DNA from: Bradyrhizobium elkanii USDA 76
GTDB taxonomy: Bacteria; Pseudomonadota; Alphaproteobacteria; Rhizobiales; Xanthobacteraceae
Direction of reading: 5' to 3'
Assembly (NCBI RefSeq): GCF_023278185.1
Contig: NZ_CP066356.1
Coordinates: 2,658,001 to 2,722,000, forward strand
DNA length: 64,000 nt
Position 1 is the first letter of the stretch. Each line of letters starts with the position of its first letter. The notes under the pieces were generated by a model that saw only the letters and a program-made list of their open reading frames with translations, had not been told where the DNA came from and made no database searches. Shown one piece after another: positions 8,164 through 16,800 of the stretch. The position numbers were made by a program, and so were the translations under genes.

Positions 8164-8409
8164 TCACTGGAAACGTCTGATCTCGAAGGTGAACGTCGCC
8201 CGTAAAACCGGTCCATCTTCGTCACGAACGTTGGTTGCAAGACGGCGTGCGGGAGCATCGACAGTGCAGCGTCGAACTTCATCCTTGGCCAAGTGTGCCA
8301 GCGCCAAGGTTGCTTCGTGCTGCATAGCCTCCAGCGAAACGAGATCTATCCCCTGTTCGTCGGGAATCATCTCGTCACCTTCGCGCTGATCGAAAAAGTA
8401 CCTACGCAT
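8164..8409 (-). CDS. DUF6894 family protein (second copy)
   Basis: An 81-residue protein beginning MRRYFFDQREGDEMIPDEQGIDL, the diagnostic start of DUF6894 (aromatic strand, then a D-E-x-G turn). A helix (LEAMQHEATLALAHLAKDEVRR) and paired C-terminal strands (LATNVRDEDGPVLRATFTFEI) follow. It is divergent from the copy at 5755-5991. Function unknown. Confidence 0.78.
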   Translation of the reverse strand: MRRYFFDQREGDEMIPDEQGIDLVSLEAMQHEATLALAHLAKDEVRRCTVDAPARRLATNVRDEDGPVLRATFTFEIRRFQ

Positions 8410-8596
8410 GCAATTGCTCCCGAATTAGGCGGGAGCGCTGTAGCGTCTCTCTGTCACCGGAAAATGCCCAGATCGGATCGGTGATGGTGCCAAGCTAGCC
8501 GACTTCCAAACATTCCTCAAACTTAGACAATGAGCCAGTTCGATTGTGGTGAGGTTTGGGCTGGCATGTTGACCGGCCACGGCGCATACTCAATGA

Positions 8597-8791
8597 ATGA
8601 AGAACCGCATCGGTTGGACGACGTGCCTCTCCATTGGCGGCGCATACGCAGTGGCTGAACTCCTCGATGGTGGCGTAGTCGGTAATGGACTCATCACCTT
8701 CGCTACTGAGACGGAGGCCCAGGAATTCATTGATTCTGGCCAGGCCGATGAGCTGGGGTCGCGTGGTTCCGTCCCGAAAAGCAGCGAATGA
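8597..8791 (+). CDS. Hypothetical protein, 64 aa
   Basis: ATG at 8597. The product (MKNRIGWTTCLSIGGAYAVAELLDGG...) ends four bases inside the next gene (ATGA overlap), supporting a coupled pair. A glycine-rich strand-turn and an acidic helix ETEAQEFIDSGQADEL are visible. No family is recognised. Confidence 0.45.
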   Translation: MKNRIGWTTCLSIGGAYAVAELLDGGVVGNGLITFATETEAQEFIDSGQADELGSRGSVPKSSE

Positions 8792-8994
8792 CCACGCGCG
8801 ACGAATGGACCGTAGACCTTGAGTGTCCACGTTGTGGGATGCTGGACGTGGCACGGCTCTCACAGGCCGATGGCTACGCTTATGTGAGGGGCGACACCGC
8901 TACACGCGCCGATCATGTGCCGGCCGGGTTTGCCTGCATTGATCCGGAGACCAGCAGCTTTCAGTGCTCGAAATGTCAGGTGCTAATACCGTGA
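8788..8994 (+). CDS. Small zinc-ribbon-like protein, 68 aa
   Basis: Two CxxC pairs, CPRC near residue 13 and CSKC near residue 60, frame a core with ARLSQADGYAYV. This is the arrangement of small zinc ribbons. The start overlaps the previous stop (ATGA) and the next ORF starts on its own stop, so three short genes are tightly linked. The partner or target is unknown. Confidence 0.58.
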   Translation: MTTRDEWTVDLECPRCGMLDVARLSQADGYAYVRGDTATRADHVPAGFACIDPETSSFQCSKCQVLIP

Positions 8995-9173
8995 TGTTGC
9001 TGCCGCGAATGAGCGACAAGCGGGCCATCGCTATTCTTCGCGAATTGCACACTGCGGAGGATTGTTTCGTCGGGTTGGTCGTCGCGCTGACCGGCGGTGA
9101 CGGGGCATGCCACATCGCGCTTCGCAAAGCGGGCCAATCGTCGAGGACTTTATCCGATAAGCAGTGGAAGTAG
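8994..9173 (+). CDS. Hypothetical protein, 59 aa
   Basis: ATG at 8994 shares its A with the TGA stop of the zinc-ribbon gene. The product (MLLPRMSDKRAIAILRELHTAEDCF...) has one amphipathic helix followed by a VALTGGDGACHIALRK segment. Support comes mainly from the overlap arrangement; no domain is recognised. Confidence 0.4.
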   Translation: MLLPRMSDKRAIAILRELHTAEDCFVGLVVALTGGDGACHIALRKAGQSSRTLSDKQWK

Positions 9174-9471
9174 CCAACTGTCGCAATCCCTCTCCAGTAG
9201 CGTTCACGAAACGAGCGACAATCTGCGTGCGTAGCCCGCCGCAGAGCAGAACGCCCTTTACACCATCAAGCTAGCCATATAGCGTCGGTGTACAGGTTAG
9301 CAAAATGCTCACCTCGAAGCTGCTCATGAAGTAGCGACTTCCGAAGTCGCCGCCAGTCGTCGTAGCAGCAGCTCACGTGCCATCGGAAGGCGCAATCATA
9401 ACATTGTGTTTTATCACAGCGCGTCAGCGTCGCAGATGCGTGTCCGCGCGCGCTCAACAAAGGCGACCTTC

Positions 9472-9843
9472 ATGAAGCTTCCTGCAATCTTGCAAGGTGA
9501 GGCACGGACCCACTTCCTTCAAGGAATTGCGTTCGGCGCGGTGACAACCATGGCGATTGGATTTATCTGGGGCGGTTGGGTCACGGGGGAGAGCGCCAGA
9601 ATCATGCGCACCACGGCGGAGACCAGCGGCCGGATGTCTGTTCTGGTACCGCTTTGCGTCGCTCAGTTCACAGCCGCCGACGGCGCTCTCGCTAAATTCA
9701 AGGCGGCAAGCGCTTATTCCAAAGAAGGCGTCGTCAGCGAATTCGTGAAGAATGTGGCGTCCACGAGCATGGATTACTCGTTCGCAAAGGCTTGTGCCAC
9801 CGGGATCGAAACGGAGCTCGCAAACGCAGCGACAAAGAGTTGA
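9472..9843 (+). CDS. Hypothetical membrane-anchored protein, 123 aa
   Basis: ATG at 9472, with GGCGACC upstream. One hydrophobic helix (about 18-36, LQGIAFGAVTTMAIGFIWGG) near the N-terminus is followed by a soluble region with a CVAQF segment, conserved-looking aromatic residues and a final helix ending ACATGIETELANAATKS. This fits a protein anchored in the inner membrane with a periplasmic domain. It is unrecognised by name. Confidence 0.62.
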   Translation: MKLPAILQGEARTHFLQGIAFGAVTTMAIGFIWGGWVTGESARIMRTTAETSGRMSVLVPLCVAQFTAADGALAKFKAASAYSKEGVVSEFVKNVASTSMDYSFAKACATGIETELANAATKS

Positions 9844-10097
9844 CGAGCGTACCAGCAAGCCGGGTCAAGGATTGCGCGACCCGAGATTGCCATTCGTGCC
9901 TCATGAGGTGCGGATGACGCCGGCTCGGTTCTGTGCGCCAACGAAGCGGAGGCACCCGCGACGGCAACCGATGAAGCCGAAACGTGACGAACCGCAGGTG
10001 CGTCAATCTGAGCTCAATTGGTCGGATCGAGACTGCGCGTCAGGACATGCATAGCTGGTCGGTAGAATATGGACGACGGTCCTGAAGAGCGGTCACG

Positions 10098-10349
10098 ATG
10101 TCGCGCCAGACGCACTTTCTCGTTCAGTCCTTTGACCCTGCGAAAGGCGATCAGTTAAAGGCCGATGCGCCAATTGCGTGCCGGAGCGAGGAAAGTGCGC
10201 GTCGAACTGCCGAAAGGCTTGCCATGAGCAAGGCAGGCGTCGTTGCCTTCTCGACAAACTCGGATACCGAGACGGGCGACTACGACGACCAGCCCACTGT
10301 GTTCTTTCGAGCGGGTAGGGTGCCTGCTGAATTCGACTCAATGCCTTGA
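10098..10349 (+). CDS. Hypothetical protein, 83 aa
   Basis: ATG at 10098. The product starts MSRQTHFLVQSFDPAKGDQLK, then CRSEESARRTAERLAMSKAGVVAF and an acidic loop before PTVFFRAGRVP. This beta-helix-beta order recalls small stress-related proteins of Bradyrhizobium that handle DUF-type folds, but I cannot name a family. Confidence 0.52.
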   Translation: MSRQTHFLVQSFDPAKGDQLKADAPIACRSEESARRTAERLAMSKAGVVAFSTNSDTETGDYDDQPTVFFRAGRVPAEFDSMP

Positions 10350-10637
10350 TATCTATTTTGCCTCACTGCGTTTTTAGCAATGAAGACTGGCGGGCATTCT
10401 GCCTGAAAGATCAAGACAATTGCGGCCGAGCCGAAAGATCGGGCCATGGCAGCAAACTCTCGATTTCAGCGAGACGCTGGCGCAACGATCAGTGCAGGAG
10501 ACTAGGACGGGACAAGTGACATTTTTTGCCCGTTGGATCTTCTCGGAAAGTGTCGGATGGGAGTGGCCTTCCTGGAAGTAGATCTTGGTTTCGTAACTAT
10601 GCACCAATCGACCATATGCGTAAAAAAGGGAAATTCG

Positions 10638-10886
10638 ATGCGAAGAATTATTGCAGCGTTGGCTTTGTTTACATGTGTGCAAAGCGCCATCGCTAAGGGG
10701 CCGGACTGTCGCGCCATCGGAGGCGCGACCGCACGCCTGGCCTGCTACGACGCGGCCTATCCTCCGAAATTGGAAAAACCAGCAATCGTTGAAAGCGACG
10801 CAGGGCGACCTTCATACAAAGACCCGTTTGCAGCAGAAGAAGCTCGGACAGCTGCCAAGATAAAGAATATCTGCCGCGGTTGCTGA
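10638..10886 (+). CDS. Small exported protein, 82 aa
   Basis: ATG at 10638 with AGGGAAA upstream. Residues 1-19 (MRRIIAALALFTCVQSAIA) are a clear signal peptide with a probable cleavage after AIA. The mature part begins KGPDCRAIGGATARLACYD, and the C...RLACYD motif recurs in many short periplasmic proteins of alphaproteobacteria. Two more cysteines close the C-terminus (ICRGC). It is probably periplasmic and of unknown function. Confidence 0.6.
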   Translation: MRRIIAALALFTCVQSAIAKGPDCRAIGGATARLACYDAAYPPKLEKPAIVESDAGRPSYKDPFAAEEARTAAKIKNICRGC

Positions 10887-11121
10887 AATGCTTCCGGCTA
10901 GGCGGTGTGCTGCATTCATGCCTAATGCGTCCGCCCGCCGGTGAGTAAATCCATAGCGGACTAAGCGAAGTTGCAGACTTCTGCTATGCCTTCTCACTAA
11001 TTCTTACGCGATCCTACAGATGCTTGAGGCAGCAAGCGGGCGCACTGATGAGCCAATTACTGGTAGCGAGGACCGTAGGTGCCCACTTGCTGAGATGAAA
11101 AACTGCTTGTACGTCAATGCA

Positions 11122-11162
11122 GATTGACTGACACTCTCTCCGCCATTTGCACGATTTTGCAG
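11122..11162 (+). repeat. tRNA-Ser-like 3' end remnant, copy 2 (left half)
   Basis: GATTGACTGACACTCTCTCC and the following CGCCATTTGCACGATTTTG match copy 1 at 2034-2061, and the first 23 bases match copy 3 at 23089-23111. The last 8 bases, TTTTGCAG, are the target-site duplication of the IS256-type element that begins at 11163. The rest of the copy continues at 12615. Confidence 0.6.
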
Positions 11163-12614
11163 GGTAGTGTGCGGGAGGTTCTGCAAAAGCTGAGAGGCTG
11201 AAGCGGTCATGGTAAGTCCGGTGATTGCGAAGATCACCGCTCGTAGAGGAGCTTGGACCCGCCATGACCGTGACAAAGATTAGGACGGATGTCTCTGCAG
11301 TCAAAGAGTTGTTGAGGTCGGACAAGGAGTTCCTGAAGCCGCTGATCCAGAGTGCGGTGCAGGACATTCTCGAAGCCGAGATGACGGAGACGCTGGGTGC
11401 GGAGAAAGGGGAACGCAGCGAGGGCCGGCTTGGCTATCGCTCCGGCTACTATCCCCGCTCGCTGATCACCCGGGTCGGCAAAATCGAGCTGAAGGTGCCG
11501 CAGGACCGGCAGGGGCGATTCTCGACCGAGCTGTTCGAGCGCTATCAGCGCTCGGAGAAGGCGCTGGTTGCGGCCTTGGCCGAGATGTACGTGCAAGGCG
11601 TCTCGACGCGGAAGGTCAAGCAGGTCACCGAGGAACTGGTGGGCCATGCCTTCTCGGCCTCGGCGATCAGCGCGATCAACAAGCGGCTGGATGCGTCGCT
11701 GAAGGCGTTCTGCGAACGCAAGCTCAAGGAGCCGTTCCCTTATCTAATCCTTGACGCGCGCTATGAGCGCATCAGGGACGATGGCATCATCGCAAGCCAG
11801 GCGGTGCTGATCGCGATTGGGGTTGACTGGGAGGGCCGACGTCAGGTGCTCGCGGTCGAACTCGCCAACCGGGAGAGCCGATCGAGCTGGAAAGAGTTTT
11901 TGGAAGGGTTGAAGGCCCGCGGCCTGCATGGCGTGGAGTTCGTCGTCTCCGATGATCATCCCGGCTTGAAGAAGGCGATACCGGAGGTCCTCACCGGGGT
12001 GTTCTGGCAGCGCTGTTACGTGCACTTCCTGCGCAACGCGCTCGACTATGTGCCGCGCAAGGTCGATGACGATTGCCTGCTCGAGCTGCGCTGGATGTAC
12101 GACCGGCGCGATCTTGGCGAGGTGCGGCGCGATCTGGCGGCGTGGCTTGCCAAATGGGGCGGCAAGTACCCCAAGCTCACCGGCTGGGTCGAGGACAACA
12201 TCGAGGAGACCTTGACCTACTTCCGGCTGCCGCTGGCGCACCGCAAGCACTTGAAGTCGACCAACATGCTGGAGCGTCTCAATGAGGAGATCCGGCGGCG
12301 CACCTACGTGGTGCGAATCTTTCCCAACGCCGAGAGCTGCCTAAGGCTGGTGCGGGCGCTGACCGTCGAGCGTCACGAGGCCTGGCTCGAGGACCATCGC
12401 TATCTCAACATGGATCTGTTGAAGGAGCACAAGAAGGAGGCGTTACGCCAGGCGGCCTGACGATGCTCAGGCCCACCAAGGGGATGGACGCCACCCCTCT
12501 CCGCCGCCGTCGCTCGCCAGCGCTGCGCTTTTGGGCAAGCGAGCGACGGCGGCTCCGAGGGGATGGCTCGGCCGGACCCCATGATCAATTTTGCTGAACT
12601 TGACGCACAGAACT
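11163..12614 (+). mobile_element. Complete IS256-family insertion sequence, 1452 bp
   Basis: Imperfect 26-bp terminal inverted repeats lie at 11163-11188 and 12589-12614. They share a TGTGCG core, GTTC and GCAAAA (about 19 of 26 positions). An 8-bp direct duplication TTTTGCAG flanks both ends (11155-11162 and 12615-12622), as expected for IS256 (8-9 bp). The single transposase gene is intact. The element split a pre-existing tRNA-Ser-like repeat copy. Confidence 0.93.
11264..12460 (+). CDS. IS256-family (Mutator-type) transposase
   Basis: A 398-residue intact transposase. The catalytic DDE residues are visible as D164 (LILDARYE), D230 (VVSDDHPG) and E337 (NMLERLNEE). The family C-x2-H motif appears as CYVH (251-254). 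An N-terminal EAEMTETLGAE helix and the SGYYPRSL segment are typical. ATG at 11264 is chosen because the family starts with MTVTK-like sequence; an upstream in-frame start exists at a non-ATG codon. No frameshift is seen, so the element may still be active. Confidence 0.95.
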   Translation: MTVTKIRTDVSAVKELLRSDKEFLKPLIQSAVQDILEAEMTETLGAEKGERSEGRLGYRSGYYPRSLITRVGKIELKVPQDRQGRFSTELFERYQRSEKALVAALAEMYVQGVSTRKVKQVTEELVGHAFSASAISAINKRLDASLKAFCERKLKEPFPYLILDARYERIRDDGIIASQAVLIAIGVDWEGRRQVLAVELANRESRSSWKEFLEGLKARGLHGVEFVVSDDHPGLKKAIPEVLTGVFWQRCYVHFLRNALDYVPRKVDDDCLLELRWMYDRRDLGEVRRDLAAWLAKWGGKYPKLTGWVEDNIEETLTYFRLPLAHRKHLKSTNMLERLNEEIRRRTYVVRIFPNAESCLRLVRALTVERHEAWLEDHRYLNMDLLKEHKKEALRQAA

Positions 12615-12637
12615 TTTTGCAGGCCAAACTACGATTT
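12615..12637 (+). repeat. tRNA-Ser-like remnant, copy 2 (right half)
   Basis: After the duplicated TTTTGCAG, the sequence GCCAAACTACGATTTC continues the flank seen in copy 1 at 2064-2080 (GCCAAACCACGATTTC, one mismatch). Joining 11122-11162 to 12623 restores an uninterrupted repeat. Confidence 0.6.
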
Positions 12638-13066
12638 CCTACGACAGAGTTCGCCGACTGATCATGCGTCGATCGTGGCGGCCTCTTCCGGCGGCGAGGC
12701 GCTAAGCAACATCGCTAACAATATAGGGCGCTCGCCCGGGCTTCATCGCGAGGCTGGTGGTTCTCAGAAAATGGCCGTCATTGAGACCGCACATGAGTGT
12801 GCCGGATCGGACACGTGCCGAATTGAATGAACGCGGCCGTCCTCGTACACGGCGGCGTTCGCCCACATCAGTCAATCGACGCGGAGAGAATCCGGAAAGA
12901 CCCTCTGCTCACGAGCGCGGCGAACTTCCCTTCAATTCCACCTCGAAGCCTTGCCATGGGCCCTTCGGGTGGACAATGGCGCTGTGCGCACGCAAGCCGA
13001 CTTCAGGCTCAACAACGTGTCAGAATTCCTGGGGCGCGTTCCAGCCTGCTGGGCATCGAGAAGATG
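12638..13066. other. Intergenic stretch without a supported gene
   Basis: ORFs on the plus strand here have no recognisable content, and the longer ones run antisense into the LysR gene. No terminator or promoter stands out. Confidence 0.5.
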
Positions 13067-13984
13067 TCAAGAAATCTGCGCACGGCCCGCTTCGGCCGGG
13101 CCGAGCGCCCGGCTCGCCTGCCGAACTTCGTCCAGGAACGCCTCCGCCAGGCGTGACAGTGGTTCGGCCTCCGACCAAAGCATGTGGGCTACTGCCGGCG
13201 TCCTGGGTGTGAAAGGCTTGATAACGAGGTCGTGGCTGCCGCCCTGGCGCGGAGAGAACGGATCGACGACGGCAGCGCCGACGCCGGCAGCCGCGAGCAC
13301 GCAGGCAGTTTTGCAGTATCGCACTTCCACGGTCGGCTGGAACGGCGCCCCGGCCTGGGCAAAGCTCTCGCGTATGGCTTCGCCCAATCGTGTTCCACGC
13401 TCCAGCCCGATGAAGGGCAGGCCGACCAGATCGGAGGCGGAAATCACGGGACGTTCGGCCAGCGGATGCTTCGGCGGCATTACGCAAACCATTTCGCCGG
13501 TGTGGACCACCTCATGCGCGATGCCTGGATGATGCGACAGGCCGAGCACGAAGCCAAGTTCGGCGACCCGGCTCGTCACCCCTTCGATAATTCCTTCATA
13601 GCGACGGACGTCGAAGAAGACCCTGGTCTGCCGCCGCTGACGCAGGAAGTCCGATAGTGCGGGCGGAATAATGCCGTAGGCGAGCGGCGGGGTCGCCACG
13701 ATCGACAGGAGTCCCGAACGGCATTCACGCAGGTCGCGCACCCGATTTTCAAGTTTGGCGTGAAGCGCAAAGATCGCCTCGCTCTCCTTGTAAAGCGCCA
13801 TAGCCTCTGATGTCGGGAACAGGCGGTTGTTGACCCGTTCGAACAGGGAAAAGCCGGCCTGCGCCTCCATTGCCTTCAGCGCATTGCTGACCGCGGGCTG
13901 CGACAGCGCCAGTTCGTCCGCCGCCGCGACTGTGGTTCGATGGCGGATGACTGCACGCAAGATCTCCAACTGGCGAAGGTTCAT
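13067..13984 (-). CDS. LysR-family transcriptional regulator
   Basis: A 305-residue protein of standard LysR length. The N-terminal winged helix-turn-helix (1-60) contains LEILRAVIRHRTTVAAADELALSQPAVSNALKAME. The substrate-binding domain (about 90-290) includes GIIPPALSDFL and GLGLSHHP-type segments. It is transcribed away from the two amidase genes, the usual layout in which LysR controls the divergent operon. It probably senses a substrate of the adjoining amide pathway. It ends with AEAGRAQIS. Confidence 0.92.
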   Translation of the reverse strand: MNLRQLEILRAVIRHRTTVAAADELALSQPAVSNALKAMEAQAGFSLFERVNNRLFPTSEAMALYKESEAIFALHAKLENRVRDLRECRSGLLSIVATPPLAYGIIPPALSDFLRQRRQTRVFFDVRRYEGIIEGVTSRVAELGFVLGLSHHPGIAHEVVHTGEMVCVMPPKHPLAERPVISASDLVGLPFIGLERGTRLGEAIRESFAQAGAPFQPTVEVRYCKTACVLAAAGVGAAVVDPFSPRQGGSHDLVIKPFTPRTPAVAHMLWSEAEPLSRLAEAFLDEVRQASRALGPAEAGRAQIS

Positions 13985-14014
13985 ATAAGTGCCGATTATG
14001 GTCTCACCCGAAAT

Positions 14015-14031
14015 ATCATAGCACGGGTGAT
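14015..14031. promoter_or_regulatory. Candidate LysR-type box
   Basis: The interrupted dyad ATCA-N9-TGAT sits 31 bp upstream of the LysR start and 105 bp before the first amidase start, between the divergent genes. This matches the position and general form of LysR binding sites. It is weak evidence because the dyad is short. Confidence 0.3.
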
Positions 14032-14135
14032 TGCAATTTGTGGGCCGTTTTCACCTAATCAACGACACAGCGGAGCGCTGACAGAGTGGGCCCTCCGCCT
14101 CCCGCATAAGCAATTCGCACAGATTGGAGGCAGTA

Positions 14136-15122
14136 TTGGCACGCATACTCCGCGCCGCGGCCGCCCAGATGGGGCAGACGCAGAAAGCGGATTCGCGAGA
14201 GCATACGCTTGGCCGGATGCTGGAGCTTCTGGAGACGGCTGCCGCGCGCGACGCGAGTCTAATCGTATTTCCCGAGTTGGCCTTCACCACCTTCTTCCCG
14301 CCGTGGTACCTCGAAGACGGCGCGCTGTACCAGTATTTCGAGCGCGGCATGCCCAATCCGGCCGTGCAGCGCCTGTTTGATCGTGCTCGGGCGCTTTGCG
14401 TCGGATTTTATATCGGCTACGCCGAACAGACTCCTGATGAACGACGCTACAACTGCTCGATCCTGGTCGATTGTGACGGTAAGATCCTTGGTCGCTATCG
14501 CAAGGTGCATCTGCCGGGTTCAGTTGAACCGCGCGCCGGCGCGCGCTACCAGCAGCTTGAAAAGCGCAACATCACGTATGGCGACCTTGGATTTCCGGCT
14601 TTCCGCGCCGGAGCGGATTGGCGTCACGCGATCATCGGCATGATGATTTGCAACGATCGCCGGTGGCCCGAGGCTTGGCGCGTGCTGGGCTTGCAGGGTG
14701 TCGAGTTGGTCTGCGTCGGCTACAATTCGGCGGCCTACGACCTCAACGGCGGCGCCACGGAAGATGCCGCGCTGCGCACCTTCCATTCAAAGCCGGTGAC
14801 GCAGGCCAATGCCTACATGAACGCGACTTGGGCAATCGCGGTTGCCAAGGCCGGTGACGAGGATGGTTCCGGATTGATCGGCGGCTCCTGCATCGTCGAT
14901 CCGAATGGCCGCATCGTCGCCGAAGCGGAGACGCTGGCGGATGAAGTCGTCGTCGCTGACCTCGATCTCGACCTTTGTCGCCAGGGCAAGGACAAGATGT
15001 TCAATTTTGCCACTCATCGACGGCCCGAGCAGTACTCCGTCATCACTGAACGCGCTGGTGTTATCGAGCCGACCGCGCTCAGTGCGATCGCGACGAATCT
15101 TTCGGAAGCACGAGGACGATAG
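14136..15122 (+). CDS. N-carbamoyl-D-amino acid hydrolase-like amidase (copy 1)
   Basis: A 328-residue carbon-nitrogen hydrolase. The catalytic triad is visible as E47 (FPELAFTTFFP), K123 (RYRKVHLPG) and C172 (MICNDRRWPE), positions almost equal to those of the Agrobacterium N-carbamoyl-D-amino acid hydrolase. Those enzymes release a D-amino acid, CO2 and ammonia from the N-carbamoyl form and work in hydantoin breakdown. The start is TTG at 14136, six bases after GGAGG and giving MARILRAAAAQMG, which aligns with the second copy. It is divergent from the LysR gene and lies upstream of copy 2. True substrate uncertain. Confidence 0.86.
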   Translation: MARILRAAAAQMGQTQKADSREHTLGRMLELLETAAARDASLIVFPELAFTTFFPPWYLEDGALYQYFERGMPNPAVQRLFDRARALCVGFYIGYAEQTPDERRYNCSILVDCDGKILGRYRKVHLPGSVEPRAGARYQQLEKRNITYGDLGFPAFRAGADWRHAIIGMMICNDRRWPEAWRVLGLQGVELVCVGYNSAAYDLNGGATEDAALRTFHSKPVTQANAYMNATWAIAVAKAGDEDGSGLIGGSCIVDPNGRIVAEAETLADEVVVADLDLDLCRQGKDKMFNFATHRRPEQYSVITERAGVIEPTALSAIATNLSEARGR

Positions 15123-15265
15123 CCGATCCCCGATGTGTGCCTCCGCCGGGCCGCCAGGAGCGCTTGTTACCGTGGTTCACTGTTGCGGGCAGCGGCCGTC
15201 GCGCCGGCACCTAGGCTTCGACGATGCTCCAACGCAACACCAGGTCAAACAACCAGGGAAAACTC

Positions 15266-16198
15266 ATGCGCGTCATCAATGTTGCCGCCGCCCAGATGGG
15301 TCCGATCCAGAAGGCCGACAGTCGCGAGGCGGTCGTCAAGCGCATGATCGCGCTGATGGATCAAGCCAAGGCGCGCGGCGCCGACCTGATCGTCTACCCC
15401 GAGCTGGCGCTCACCACATTCTTCCCGCGCTGGTACATGACGGACCAGTCCGAAGTCGACCGCTGGTTTGAGCGCGAGATGCCCAATGCGGCGACCATGC
15501 CGCTGTTCGAGCGCGCGGCCCTCCACCAGATCGCGATGAACTTCGGCTACGCTGAACTGACGCCGGACGGACACCATTTCAACACCAGCATCCTGACGGA
15601 CAAGTCCGCCCGGATCGTCGGCAAGTACCGCAAGGTTCATCTGCCCGGTCATGCGGAGTTCGATGCCGAGCGCGCCTTTCAGCATTTGGAGAAACGCTAC
15701 TTCGAGCCCGGCGATCTCGGCTTCAACGTCTGGCGTGAGCTTGACGGGATCCTCGGCATGGCGATCTGCAACGACCGGCGCTGGCCGGAGACCTATCGCG
15801 TGATGGGTCTGCAGGGCGTCGAGATGGTGATGATCGGCTACAACACCCCCTCGGTGAACGCCGAAAAGAGCGAGGAGGGACCCGCGAAGCGGCTGTTCCA
15901 CAACCGCCTCTCCGTGCAGGCAGGCGCCTATCAGAATTCCACATGGGTCGTATGTGTCGCCAAGGCCGGCGTCGAGGATGGTCACCCCTTGATCGGCGGC
16001 ACGCTGATCGTCAATCCCGACGGCGAGATCGTGGTCGAAGCCAAGACCGAGGAGGACGAACTGCTGGTTCACTCCTGCGATCTCGACGCCACCGCCTTCG
16101 GCAAGAGCACGATCTTCAACTTCGCCCAACATCGCCGCATCGAGCATTACGGCCTCATCACCAGTCGTACCGGCGCACAGCCGCCTCCGGAAAACTGA
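15266..16198 (+). CDS. N-carbamoyl-D-amino acid hydrolase-like amidase (copy 2)
   Basis: A 310-residue cytoplasmic amidase of the nitrilase superfamily. Residues E46 (YPELALTTFFPRW), K123 (KYRKVHLPG) and C168 (AICNDRRWPE) form the triad. The segments FQHLEKRYFEPGDLGF and NFAQHRRIEHYGLI closely match known N-carbamoyl-D-amino acid hydrolases, more so than copy 1. ATG at 15266 follows AGGGAA. The gene ends one base before a truncated flavin-reductase remnant, suggesting that the operon once continued there. Substrate preference against other carbamoyl or amide compounds cannot be read. Confidence 0.88.
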   Translation: MRVINVAAAQMGPIQKADSREAVVKRMIALMDQAKARGADLIVYPELALTTFFPRWYMTDQSEVDRWFEREMPNAATMPLFERAALHQIAMNFGYAELTPDGHHFNTSILTDKSARIVGKYRKVHLPGHAEFDAERAFQHLEKRYFEPGDLGFNVWRELDGILGMAICNDRRWPETYRVMGLQGVEMVMIGYNTPSVNAEKSEEGPAKRLFHNRLSVQAGAYQNSTWVVCVAKAGVEDGHPLIGGTLIVNPDGEIVVEAKTEEDELLVHSCDLDATAFGKSTIFNFAQHRRIEHYGLITSRTGAQPPPEN

Positions 16199-16348
16199 AT
16201 GTCGGGCATCGCCTTCAACGCGCTTGATCCGCAGGCCCGATACAAGCTGTTGTGCGGGATCGTCGTACCGAGGCCGATTGCGCTGGTCACGACGCTTGAC
16301 GACAACGGCAAGGTCAATGCCGCGCCGTTCAGCTTCTTCAACGTCTGA
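16199..16348 (+). pseudogene. Flavin reductase-like protein, N-terminal fragment
   Basis: The ORF starts at the base after the amidase stop and ends at TGA after 49 residues. YKLLCGIVVPRPIALVTTLDDNGKVNAAPFSFFNV is split here for reading, but it is the start of the FMN-binding split-barrel flavin reductase family, which is normally about 200 residues. The sequence stops right after the conserved SFFNV strand. It looks like a 5' gene fragment left by a deletion. Confidence 0.7.
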
Positions 16349-16489
16349 ACGACTGCGCGGTCGATTTTCCCGCTGGCAGCAGCGAAGTGGAGGCGACGGG
16401 GGCCACGCTGCCGTCAATCGACGTCGCCGTGCCCGCGGATCCCGTCGCCCAGCAGATTGAAGCAGAGCACGGCCGGCATCAGCGAAACG

Positions 16490-16800
16490 GCTGCCGACAT
16501 CATCAACAATTCCTACGATCTCGGCATCGCGATGGGTGCGATCCAGGTGCCGGGGGACGGCCGTCCGATCGTTCTGATGGCCGATCGTCAATCAACCGGC
16601 GGCTATCCGAAGATCGCCACCGTCATCGGTCCCGATCTCGGTCGGCTGGCCCAGGCGAGGCCCGGAACGACGTTCCGCTTCGAGGCGGTATCGATCGAGG
16701 AAGCGGTCGCTGCGCGTCGCCAAGAGGCCCGCGCTGGCGCGGGGCATTGTCGCCGAGCGGCTATTGCGTGTGCATCTCAGCCCTGAATTTTTGCTCGGCC
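16490..16800 (+). pseudogene. PxpC/KipA-like carboxyltransferase, C-terminal fragment
   Basis: The frame contains GAIQVPGDGRPIVLMADRQ and TGGYPKIATVI, the signature of the biotin-dependent carboxyltransferase/5-oxoprolinase subunit C (PxpC, KipA) family. Only the last third is present. After about 16735 the family-like continuation (LSPEFLLGLNLIDGVVSVD) is in another frame, so there is also a frameshift. Together with the preceding fragment this marks a deletion junction near 16.35-16.49 kb. Confidence 0.65.

Noticed and set aside
12827..13156. 109-codon ORF upstream of LysR on the plus strand
   Set aside because: Its second half is antisense to the LysR C-terminus and no start signal or domain is visible.
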